In this document: positions 27,301 to 39,700 of the stretch, one piece after another | Layout: every line of letters starts with the position of its first letter | Position numbering within the stretch: position 1 is the stretch's first letter | NCBI GenBank assembly: GCA_040954595.2 | Contig: CM082578.2 | Span: forward strand, 5,704,001-5,768,000 | DNA: 64,000 nt | Direction: 5' to 3' | Source: Balanoglossus misakiensis | Taxonomy: Eukaryota; Hemichordata | Notes under the pieces: generated by a model | What the model saw: only the letters and a program-made list of their open reading frames with translations | What the model was told of the DNA's origin: nothing | Database searches by the model: none | Made by a program: the position numbers and the translations under genes

Positions 27301-30300
27301 TCATGCGACACTTTGTGAAGCACCAGTGAACATGTTTTCATGGATTATCGTATCTGAAAACCTGTAACACATATAATGCAGTTCATTCTCTCTCAAGGAG
27401 TTTGGAGTTACAGCGCATCGTGAACCCAGGGCTAAATAGTCGATGAATATGACGCAATGACCTTCGGGGACAAAGAAATGCGCCTCTACTTCTTGCCAGA
27501 AATAGTCACGAAGAGGATCAATCTCAACACAACAAGGGAAGCATGCCATCAATATATGTCAGTCACCGCGTGAACACGATCCATTAACCGCAGCAAAATA
27601 TATCATTGTACAAGCTATTGTTATATACTTCCCTTGTTCATGACAGTGTAGGCGACGCTGTTAAAATGAAAACGATGCCGTCACCCACTGTCTGAAACAC
27701 ATGAAGATCGATTACTATTTTCACCCCAGTAAAACTATTTAATGATTCCGACTTAAACATGACAAAAGGTGTACCTCTTTATCGTAAACCAGTCCACATT
27801 TAAATCAACAGTTTGTCGTCCCTTGCCAATATTCACGCGGTGTGCCTTCTTCAGGACTTTTCCCTGAATCCAACTCTAAATTTCTATCACAACGCCGACA
27901 GGATGACTATATTCATTATCATTATATTTGTCACGGTACTGGTCACTGGCATTCGACTCATATTACCTTATTACAGGGAACCTGTCTTGGTGGAAAATGT
28001 GGCTTACCATTAAATGTACCCGCTTGAAAATTCACATTATCCACGTAGAAATATCACACAACACTGCTGTTTGTTATGCCAAGTAGCGATTCCTGTGCGA
28101 CGAAGTACTTTCAGTGAAAATATTGATTTCGGCTGATAGCGATTTTGATCCGTCAAGTACTGTCAAAGTATAGTTTTCCATGTACAAGCGCCCGTTCTGA
28201 ATGAGATATTACATTTCATTCCAGTCTTAAGATATCTGGCTTTCAGAAACGCAACTGGTAACCTGGTTGGTTGTCTATATACTTTAGGCCTAAAAAAAAT
28301 TGGCTTTGAATCAAATGTCCACGTAACATGCGACGTCAACGCACAGTTTACTGTAATTTATATGGTCGCCTATCCTGGAATGAGACCGAAAATGTTGAAC
28401 TTTGCACGGCTTTTGTTTTAATGTACTGCACTGAATTTATAAAAAAACGAAATGATCCCCATGATTTGCTCATGCACATATATTTGTTTGTACTAATGGA
28501 TGATACAATCCACGTCGCTGTAATTGCCAGTGATTCATTTCAGTTGAAAAGACCTTAGGAGAACACTTATGGAGAAAAAGCACTTTCAACCACACGATCG
28601 AGTGCATTTCCTACGAGTATCGCTTTAGGGTTTTTTTCCCAATGGCATAAATTGTATCTGCAAATTAATCTAGTCCGTATCAGGGTACATTCATTCTCAG
28701 ATTAAATTTCCCAAATGGAATATGGTATTTGTGTATTTGATCAGCTCACACGGGAGGAACTAGAATAGACATTTCATTTGATGCATGTCGCCCAACCAGG
28801 AAATACCAGAACTGAAGGATGCATGCCCATTTCCTGTGGAATCATGTTTCCAATTCCGTGAGTGGCGAACAGACACAATCCCAGGTTGTAATATAGGGCT
28901 TGGAGCGCGTGAACGGCCAGTAGAAGCTAATGTATTCCGCCCTAGCTAAAAATTGCAAATTGTGCCAGCCTGGTGTTGTATAATATAGTTCAGGTAAACT
29001 TTATTTTGTTTTGCAATCGCGTTTAGTTTATCGGATGCAGTTAATTATTCGACTATTCTTATATCGAAAATCAAAGTTTTCTTCTATCTCATTTAGATAC
29101 TTTGGAAACGCTGTATACGACTTCAAAAGAGAGCGATGAAACATATTACCAGTATCAATTGAGAGAACTATTCTTGTAAAGGCCTGTGCCAACGACGCCT
29201 ATAGTGCCTGCCAGTGATCTTAACGTATATTAATTAAAAAGTGTCTAACCTATAAAACACAACGCTAATCTAAATTAGAGTGGTAGTCACGGTAACAATA
29301 CGCGGAAATATCAGCAGACTATGTTTCTTGGAAAGAAAACTAATCTACAGGAACCAGTCGACAATGATATCAAGTACAAGACAATTACATGATATTGGTT
29401 GTTTATACATTTGAGTCATAAATTTCTGAATCAGCCTTTAGCCCGAAAAGAAAAAGGGCTGAGGTAATTTGCGAGGTTCGTGACAACATAATTTCCAAAG
29501 TTTTAGCTGTTTTCTAGGAATTTCAGTTCCCGTTTAATCAAAATGTGTAGCACCAGAAGTGTTCTTCTGAAAAGGACAGATTTAGATGGGTTTACTTGAA
29601 AAAAGTATGACAGTCACACAGCATTCATCGTCAGCAAAACCCTTCCTCTGATTTTGAAAAGACGGCTAGATTAGTTTTTTCACAGTTGCCGATGAAATTG
29701 TGTATTGCCGTTTTTTGTCATAAGTTGGTTGTTAACGTGTTTTATTTGTAATTCTAAGAAACTTGGAAAGTATACTTAGACATAATTTGAAGAACATATG
29801 TTTAGTGTGATTGTGTGAAAATTAGGTGGACTAAAAATATAAAAACAAAGAAAAGTGTCAAAATCATGGCAAAGTTTGAAAAAAGACAGGAAATTGCCAT
29901 AAGCCTACACTTTTGTGTTAACACAACTATTCACAGTCCGATAACATATGTTCAGAGCCGTTTTCATTCTTATTCCGGTTAGCCCTAAAGATCACAAAAT
30001 GTTTAGTTTGAATGAAACAAAATAAAGAAATGTTGAATGAAATGAGCACGCAAACCACACAGCTATACCATCAATGGGAATAATAATAACACAGCAATAA
30101 TAACACAGCTAACACGAATACATAGCCAACTCATGGACTATCTCAACAGAACACGGACGACGATCATATCGGGTTGGCACATCAAATTTCAAACGACTCA
30201 GAGTCACGTCTTGTTTCTCATCATTGTACATGTATTATATTCTGACTAGCCTATCTATGTGGCAGCATCGGATATTAGTGGCAACATTTCTACTGCTTCG

Positions 30301-33129
30301 AGAGAGAACCGTATTGCTCACTGTCTGTACATGTTGTTTTCACGCAATAATTCTCAGCAGGCTCGTCGTCGATCGGCGCACTATACCGTGCATATACTTT
30401 CTTTGGGCACTGGAATAAACACTTCACACCGGCGCTGGTTTAACAACATAAATCAGCATTTACCAAACTTGTAACAACCACTATGTTTGAAGCTTTTGCA
30501 ACTATATGGATGGCGAGATAGCCGTTAAAGACGTCATTACTCCCAACTCTCAAGTTACACGTGGCACATTCAAACTCATCGTTCTCTTCTAGAAGAAGGC
30601 TAATGAAATCGAACTTGGCAGAACGTTGCAAAATTTCAGCGAATCCCCATTATTCATTTTTCACAACGTGATACTGTCACCAATAATTTCTTCATATTAA
30701 CATATACAATATAGGCCTACATGCAAAATACAGTGACACTCCCATTTTTCGACTAGACTGTGGTCTTCAAAACGGCGAATTGCAACGTGAAGCATATTCG
30801 CGAATTATTCGTGAAAATATTCGTGAATTATTTCATCGACAACATTTGTCGTTCAGCTGTCGCAATAGTCGTTGCTCTGTCTTGTACATGTACCTTGTAA
30901 TGACAAATTTCGTGGGCGGTGATGTGCTACTGAGTGGCCCTTAAGATACGATATATAACAAAGTCATCAACTTCACAGCCTGGGGACAGTTTAGTTCTAC
31001 GAATCCTTGAAGGTTTCCTGTGCACAGGCGTCAGAGATTACGCTCGTTGACATATAATTGATATTCCTCAATCAAATGAAGATGACAAGGTTGACGTAAG
31101 TCACCACAATTTCGGTTTGACCCTCCGAATATTAGAAAACACCACAACAGACGGTTTGCTGTACATATCTTAATCGACTAAAATGAAATTTGATGAAGGA
31201 TCCGGAACGAAACCACAAACAGGCATTTTCATAGGATTTTGCAATATTACACCATCGTAAGAGGGATCAAGCGAAATTCCGGGTAACGTGGATATGACGC
31301 AACTACAATTGTTTGTCTGTTATACCTCTTCTTGTTGTGCTGTATGAAAGCAGTAGGTTATCGTGATTTGAAAAACACACGTTCACACATACATGTACAT
31401 GTACATGTACACACACACATACATACATGCTGGCTGCCTACATGTACATGCATGGTGAACTATATTCCAGTTGGTTCAAAGACGATAGAAAGATGTTGTG
31501 AAAATTAAATCCATTAGCGTTAATTTGGCATTGCTAGCTTATCTGATGTAAATATAGAAAGTGCAAGTAAATCCGTGATGTACTGTTGTAATTACATGAT
31601 TACCCCCCCCTCTCTATATCAATGACATTGCTGTATCAAGTATTGGGATTTGTGAAAAAGACTCGTTTGATTGCTATCTTCCCTTTGTGGTCATCAAATG
31701 GTTTGTTAAAAGCGATAACATGCGTGTTGAGTGGGGCGTAAAATAATAGGGTTAATAAATCAGCGCTTTAATGGAAATCGTATATTCATGCAAGTTATCT
31801 TAGGTTCAACTGTCTATCTTGCGAAACACAATAAACTGGCGCCGATTTTGGACACTGTAAATGTTTAGTTTCGTTGCAATTGTGATTCTTGTCTCGAGGA
31901 AGAAGGTGCAAGCGTGATGAATTTCAGTGCTTGTTAGCGCAATGCGAAAAGATGCATTATTATGTAATTAGCAGCCGCAAATGACTCATGACAATGTTGT
32001 TGATGAGATGGAGAGATCCGGGACATCGCTTTGCGGCTGTGGAAATCACCGAGAGGGTTATCATCTATAATATGACCCCTTTTAAAATGTCCGCGCTTCA
32101 GTCAACTGACGGTGTTTCTATTAATTGAGCAAATTTACAGCGTACATGTATCTCAATAATGCAGACGGTTTCAGGTTTCAGAATAAAATAAACACTCTTT
32201 CAAATTGATAAAACATTTCTCTGGAATCAGAATCACCCAAGCAAATATTTTCTGAAATCTAAGATATAAAGGAACATTTAGTTACTTCAGTGTAAACATT
32301 GTTTACACAATTATCATCTGACAGGTAATTTACTAGTAAATAACCCTCCAAACACCAGTTTTCTCAATTCTTGTATCAACGCACATTTGCGTGAATGCAA
32401 GCTGTCGTAACTATCATACAAAGTGTGTCTATGATTTAAAAAAACTAGATCGATATTTATGACGCGAAAACTTCCGGAGCAGTGGATTAACAGACAAGCT
32501 AGATAAAAGAATCCTAGACACACTTCTTGCAATCATTGTTCAGTCAATCGCTGGGACAAATTTCAATAGCCTATACGATGAACTCAGAACGTCCTTGTGC
32601 GGCCAAAGACAGCGACCCTCTTCACACTTTAAAAAACGTGGCACTTTATCAGGGTACATGCCAAACAATGACTAAAAACGTCAATTGACAGTCGTGTATC
32701 ATGTTACCTGTTGATGTGAACGACCAGGACATGCAGTCATTAAAAAAATCTGACAAATTTGAAGTAAAAAAAAATCAATCATGTTTCGCTTCTTCAGAGT
32801 GACAATGCATGGCTTACCGGCGCCAGACTCATGATCTCATGGCTTAACACACATGACGGATTGTTATGTAAATGTCTTCAACGAAGCACTACCTCTAAAA
32901 TATTGTGACACAGTACCTCTTTTACATTATGGTTTTGTGTGTACATGTAGATGCATATCGCAGATTTTTGCGTCCAATTACCATGTGCACTTGTTATGAT
33001 TTTGTTCACGGCAGTGTTTACGAAAAACTGAGTAACCATTTCATAATTTTTACAAAACTCATTGATATATAAAAACTCGTAAACACTTTCCAAATCGACC
33101 AAAACATCCTTCTTTCGTATTTTGGACCC
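27301..33129. other. Intergenic DNA, no gene recognised
   Basis: AT-rich with short open frames only. A cluster of ATTCGTGAA/ATTCGCGAA words lies near 30794-30830, and short alternating CA/ACATGT repeats at 31380-31425. No exon is supportable. Confidence 0.5.
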
Positions 33130-33183
33130 TCATTCATTCATTCATTCATTCATTCATTCATCCATTCATTCATCCATTCATTC
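33130..33183. repeat. ATTC microsatellite
   Basis: About 13 ATTC/ATCC units. Confidence 0.9.
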
Positions 33184-33614
33184 GAATAATAGTTTCAAAA
33201 GTAAAGATACCCTGAAATACTGTAACTCTACACGGCCAAAGATGCTATGGTAGAATTAATTATTAATGCCCACTCACTCTCCCCAGCATCACGATAAGAT
33301 CCTTGGCAAATGAGACTTTATCGACGAGGGAATTAATAGCCATCACTTTCAGGCACGTCAGTTCATAACAGCGTCTGCATGGGATGAGAGCTTCTTCACT
33401 TTATAATCGCGAAGAAGAGTTGTATTTTACCGACGATACTACTAATAGAACATTTTGGTGGCAGCGCCGGACAGTATACCAGTAATAAAGGCTCTAATGA
33501 AAGGACTTCTTTGCAACGAACATGCCTTAGAGGATAACCATAACCGTCACCCTTGAGAAACCTGAGTGTCATCGTGTGTTCTGTACGTTTCATCTACATT
33601 ATTTTGCCAATAAA

Positions 33615-33915
33615 CTCTCTCTCTGCCCCCTTCTCTCTCTCTCTCTCTCCTCTCTCTCTCTGTCTCTTTGTCTCTCTCTCTCAATCTCTCCCTCTCTCTC
33701 CCCTCTCTCTTTCTCTCTTTTTCTCTCTCTTTCTCTCTCTCCCCTTCTCTATCCCCCTCTCTCTTTTTCTCTCTCTCTTTCTCTCCCCTCTCTCTCACCC
33801 CTTTATTTCTCTCTCTCTATCTCAGTATTTCTCTCTCCCCTTCTGTCACCACTTTTTTTCTCTATGTATCTATCTCTCCTTCTATCTCAATCCATCACTC
33901 TATCCATCTCTCTCA
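33615..33915. repeat. Polypyrimidine (CT)-rich tract, about 300 bp
   Basis: The + strand is almost pure C/T, with long CTCTCT runs separated by CCC and TTT, nearly uninterrupted to about 33795 and then with scattered A and G. The Leu/Ser-rich frames in all three phases are repeat artefacts. Such mirror-like homopyrimidine DNA can form triplexes. Confidence 0.95.
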
Positions 33916-35487
33916 TTAAGGAGAATGAAATGGCCCCATCTTCCACCTGAGAAATAAGAATAAAAACAGATTTGGATTGTGTGCGGCTGCATGTTTTGCT
34001 AATGACCAAAGTCTTGTCAATGCACACACTATACACCAATATATGATACGCCGTCCGTCTGACATGACGCGTACTTCATCCAAGAGTGATTTTCTCCAAA
34101 TGTATAATCGATAACGGCTTCGGAAATACAGAGTTACTCACAAGAGATTATTAACGAAAGTGATATAGCAGTAACACTGTTCAGATATCTTTAAAATGGA
34201 AAAAGCCAAAACAGAGATGATGTGGCAGCGACAAGAAAAAGTAATTTAGCTAGAGGTCAACAAAAGGCTAAAGACACTGACACTCCCTGATTGTATACTT
34301 TTGCAGTTTCATCGTTAATCATTTATGCCAGAAGTATTACCAGTAAATTCACACAGGTTGCAGAGCTGTTTCGTTGACAACAGTGTGGTCATTTGATATA
34401 TTCCAATATTTGTTTACAAGGACGACCCTATAGGATTTACTGACAATGCTTATTTTCCTACTTCATACACACATACTCATGTTCATATCAACGCAATCAG
34501 TACCAATTAAAATATGTAGTTGGTATGCGGGATCATCACAATAGTGAAAGATGCATAGAAAGATGGACTAGTATACACTCATATTAATTTGGCGAGTGGA
34601 TGAAAACTGAGTATAGCGGCGCCAGCATTTCACTGTGAATAATGCATAAACCGTATCATGTGAAGTTTACCTGGAGCCAGTTGCAGGATACACATCTCTG
34701 ATTAGAAGAGGAGATTACGGAGAAGCATCCGCGAATCGTTCTCTTATTAACGGTTGATGTACGACCAATCTGGTTCTACTTGTCATTCTGTCAAAGGTAC
34801 TCTTTACCTGGATTGTCCGTGGCTCGGGTGTTTTCTGAACACACAAAAATCTGAATAAAGTCGAGACTCCGATTGACGAGCTGAGGACTCACATTAGACC
34901 CTTACGAATGCTGACACTGCCCTGCTTTACGATATCCGTCACCACTACCATCACCCCCCACTGTGTACAGGAATACGAATTAATACACGACGAACCGTTA
35001 ATGATATTTTGTGGTTAAGGGTGAGAAAAAAAATAAGTAACAATTAAAGATTAGCGTTCGAATCTCTTGAATTGAATAAAATAATTATGATCACACACAA
35101 CCATTTCAATAATCATAGATCAAATATACACTATTTATCTTCGATGCGTATATCACAGTTTCTTCTCCATAATAAAAAAGGCGATTACGTAGTTTTTACG
35201 AAAGCGAAATCTAAAGAGATCTAGGGTCAGACGGCCGTGGAAAATAGCATTCTCCGTAAGAAGACGAGTATATACTGCTTAAAGCTTTACAATGTGTAAA
35301 AACATGCACGGCATGTTAATGGTCGACCAGCAGACCTCATTTGAGTTACACTTTTGGATTCTTTGACAAATACATACAGTGTGATTCTCTCTACTTTTCC
35401 TTCAAATACTAATGATACTCATTCCACACAGACTAGTGTAGAATGAACAGTGAACTTAGAGAAGTTTATTGTATTTAAACCATACTC
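33916..35487. other. Intergenic DNA, nothing recognised
   Basis: No exon or strong repeat seen. Confidence 0.5.
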
Positions 35488-35587
35488 AAAGCCGCTAGAG
35501 CTGCCACTTTTCACATTATTGTCATGATTTTATTTTCCAACTTAGATTGGTACATCGAAATAAGCTAATTGATAGATATACATGTCC
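35488..35587 (+). repeat. Dispersed repeat, copy 1
   Basis: About 100 bp similar (roughly 80 percent by eye) to 47969-48068, with shared blocks CTGCCACTTTT, CATGATTTTA and TTCCAACTTAGATTGGT. The GAGCTGCCAC word also matches 20979. No coding capacity. Likely a short interspersed or MITE-type element. Confidence 0.6.
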
Positions 35588-36119
35588 ATGAACATCTCAT
35601 CGACGATTTGAACATGCCATATATTAAACGTGTGTCGCACCCATTAAATCAGTACGCATCTATCGTGGTATGCGTCGCCATAGAGATGACAAACTGATGC
35701 AAATACAAGAAATATGGTTCAATGGTGAGGAATATAGGGAATATATTTTAAGTATATTATTGTGGAAAAATATGTGAAATTTGGCAGCTCTTTAACGAAG
35801 CGCGTTTATTGTGTGAAATTCTCGTTTTGCAATGTACTAAAAACGACCTATCGCCCGAAAATACCCCGAGCTGCGTTTTCACCATGCCGGCATACTAAAA
35901 AGTGCGAAACCTAACATGCTCCCTTTGCTAACTCTTTGATGGCACTAGACGTTTATCTAAGCAATTATCAGAAAATGATCCGCTTATTTTCTCGTGTTAC
36001 TAGTGCTTTTAGGCTACTACATGATTGTACCATTTTGTGAAACCTATACCAGGCTCAGACAGGGAAAACAGAGCATTGAAGCTGTTTCAGAACCATATAC
36101 TCCATCCACACGTGTTTTT

Positions 36120-36161
36120 TTAAGACGGTATCTGATCTGAAACGCTTCAGAACCGTCTTAA
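36120..36161. repeat. Perfect hairpin, 15-bp stem with one bulge
   Basis: TTAAGACGGTATCTGA at 36120-36135 pairs with TCAGAACCGTCTTAA at 36147-36161 (one bulged A), with an 11-nt loop. The outer ends read TTAA. Confidence 0.6.
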
Positions 36162-36686
36162 TGTTGTGTGTGACCCCCATACTAGACTGTTTTCAGTTTC
36201 TCTTGATGGTGAAACAAAAAAGAGATATTCAAAAGTGTTAGGAAAAAGATTTCTTGTCAATTTGTTAATCACTTATAGTTCAACATTTAAACAGAAATAC
36301 TGTTGCTGTGTAATAAAAGAGGTGAACATAGGGAATAACGCTCGGACTGACGGGAATTAACAGCATCGAGAATGCGAACTATAAGACCAGACGTTCGGAT
36401 AATGACGGCTGAAAAAGGTCGCTTAGAAGGACGCAGTCCCAATGTACAAAACACAATTTCCGTGCAATGCATGCTGATCTATAAGGCCTGTCCTAAGTTT
36501 CAGTCTGTTGTTCGCCACCAATTTCTCTCAAGAAGAGAATATAATTATGATGCCTAAACACAACCTTTCATAATACACCCACGTGAAAACATTTCCATCG
36601 AAACGCATGCACTCTGTGTACATTTCAAAAGGCCATGTGTCCAATATTACATGTATTAACAATGCGATACTTTGAGTTTGCTGTAT

Positions 36687-36761
36687 TGAGAGAGAGACAG
36701 AGAGACAGAGAAAGAGAGAGAAAGAGAGAGAAAGAGAGAGTGAAAGAGAGAGAGAGAGGGC
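36687..36761. repeat. GA/GAAA purine microsatellite
   Basis: Nearly pure purine run of GAGA with ACAG and AAAG interruptions. Confidence 0.9.
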
Positions 36762-39700
36762 GGAGTATTGACAATATTTTTCACATTTACAATTGCCTGC
36801 ATGTGACCAGCTGGCGTATACTCGACAAGCCCACATACATTTGTACATGTAGTGAATAGACACGCGTAACAGCCTATACACGCGAACACTTCAAATACTA
36901 GTCTCCCAGTCACCACTGCACACTATACACGTATGTCACTTAAGCTGCCATCTCATCTTTCAGGCCTGTCACAATATAGACGGAGTCCATAACAAGAAAG
37001 TGGCATCATTACACCTTGTTGCCGCGATCCCACCCCCAGCACACCGACTCTCGAAGACTCACACCACAATACCGCCAATCACCACTATTATCAACCTCTC
37101 CCCTCAACACGAAACTTCTTCTATTGAAACTGATATTGTGAAACCACTTCGCATGATCCCGCATTCTCAAGAACCACAGGCCAATTTCCAGATCCCTTTC
37201 ATCTTGAAACTGCTGCCATATGATCCAATGAATGATAATATCTCTATACAAGACCCCATTTCTTTTAACCCTGCAATAGGCCCTACATGTGATACTTCTC
37301 TCGATCGCTTGTCCACTTTGGGCACACAAGATTTCGCCTTGAATTGAGTATCATCATATGTCACAAACATTGTCAACGGCCATTTCTCATCAGAAACGAT
37401 ATACTACAAACCGGCGCACCTAAAGCGTTTGAGAACTCAGACCACTTTTATTGTCGCTCTTCACATCTATACTCGGTAAATAAATTCGTCAACATAACCT
37501 GAAATTTCACCGAAATGCTTATTCGCCTGTTTTATGTTTTTGTTCTTGGTGGTGAACAACACCATGACTCCGGTCATATTAGAACATATTAAATATTGGC
37601 TACAGATTGTATTTAAATAAAGAATATTAACCATAATAAATATTATCAAGCATGCACCACTATTAGTAATTGTGTCATTGTTTTACCTGAAATTATGAGC
37701 AACTATTTTCTACCGGGTAAGTACGTAATACGTTCACTTTTCGCTGTATGGCCGGAACTGCGTTTGAAATTTGGTTTAACGTTGCTGCTATCTTCTGATT
37801 CAAGATAACTCGTTAAAATGCCAAGTCAGACACATTTTGTTTGGTTATGGATAAATAACACCTAGTTATGACGCAAGGGTCAAAAGTCGCCCATTAAAAT
37901 CACGCTGAAGTAGACTGTAATCGTACATAATACAGGCTTTCTAATATCAGAAGTGTCAGATCCCCATCGCTCCATCTCTTTAAAGTCCCCTGCTGGCCTA
38001 TATGGATGTACATGCTATAAAACGTTGATGGTATCATTTTCATATCGACGTAATTGAAGAATCGATTTTCTGAAAACGTTTGCAGACTCTGACGTCGCAA
38101 TTCGCACACCACAAACCGTTTATATTACCCTAGTATAGATGGCTATGAAGGTTTGACCGTCGACAACGCATACATACAAGAAATAACATTTGATTTTCTT
38201 TCGGCAGATTGTTTTTCAAAATATTAGTGGGGGAGTTAATTGTACGAATTGTTCATGCTTTGTACGAAAAAGCATCTCATTTTGACATTGGCGTTTTTAA
38301 CTATAAGTTGTATGATCCAAGTTGTAAAATAAGCGACTGTGGCACATTTTGGAAAACAAAAAAGTTCTTTAGGGATATAAATATGTGATGGAGAGACGCG
38401 TATGCCACGTTTGATTGATACCATGTTACATTCTCGTCAAAAATACTCATATCGCACTGTTGTATAAATCAAATTTCGTGCAATAACATCTAAATATGGT
38501 AGTTTATGATATACCAGCCTTACGCATATTTCCAATATAAGTCACCACCTGTATACGTATAACTCATTTTTTGAGTGTTCTGTTATAAAACTAAGACACT
38601 TGCACGACTAGGAATACCCATACTGGTCTTTTTGTAGACTCTATAAAATGTTTCTCCAGAGTCGGTAAAAAGCTCTAGTTTGCTTTTGGACGTTTCATTG
38701 CATCTGCACCATATAAACGCGTTCCAAGCATTCTATGCTTCGTTATCGATTCGCCATTTCGATCGAGCGGTCTGCCAAATGCTTTCTTTAGATATCAGTC
38801 GATCTCACACACAACAACCGGCATGATGGTAAGAAACCTTCATTTTTTGATATGGCTATATATCCCTTTCAAACATTATCAGGGCTGTGAGATACAGGCA
38901 TGATACTCCGTCTATCGCTAAATGGTATCGACCCTTTATCACATCACACCACAGGGCAGCCGGACAGCCATTCTCGTTAGCCATAATGTTCGTGTGACCT
39001 GAACGGCACTTTTTAGTGTGTACTGTTTATTTCGCAGCGGGACTGATCATTTCGGTTATTAATGACTGCGTTTGCGTTATCTCCACAAGCGTAAGGATAA
39101 TTAAATTAGGAACGGGCTGCAACATAACAACGTAATGTAATATTATCCCCCGATGCATTAGTTTTATCGCCCTGTGCATCAGAAATATGAATAAATGCCA
39201 CTCTGTATGTTTACTCGAACAACTGCATGAATAGTATGACGCATGGCACGAAAGTGTTTACCGCTACAGTTCCAAACTTTATCTTGCCCGGGGAGGCAGA
39301 TCACGGAGCGAGAAAGACAGCATTAATTGCGTACCTATCTTGACGGATACTAAAAAGGGCTATTCAATTCGTACGACAAATCACTTTCCCCGCAGTCTTC
39401 AACGGCAGTTTCTCCCGCATGCAGTTGGACAATCGTTTTCCCATGGGAGTCCCTGGAACTTACTGCGTGTTTGATAAATGACGTAAACCAATGTGCAGGA
39501 AATATAACGACAACTACCCGCATGATACAAAGCGCGTATAGCCAAATCGATACCTGCCCTAAAGACACATACAAGTATAAATCTCTTCTGGTCGTTTTAA
39601 AGTTTATCACTTCATCAGCTCGTTGCCATGCCGCAGCATCATTAATTACTTTCACTATTTATAGTCACCTGTATTTCACTTTATGGCTGAATAACAAAAC

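Noticed and set aside
33547-33957. Ser/Leu-rich and Arg/Glu-rich frames across the polypyrimidine tract
   Set aside because: All phases are open because of low complexity; no real gene is supported.
37000-37376. Overlapping ORFs on both strands (115 and 106 codons)
   Set aside because: No domain, no splice signals and mutual overlap; likely chance in a slightly GC-richer patch.
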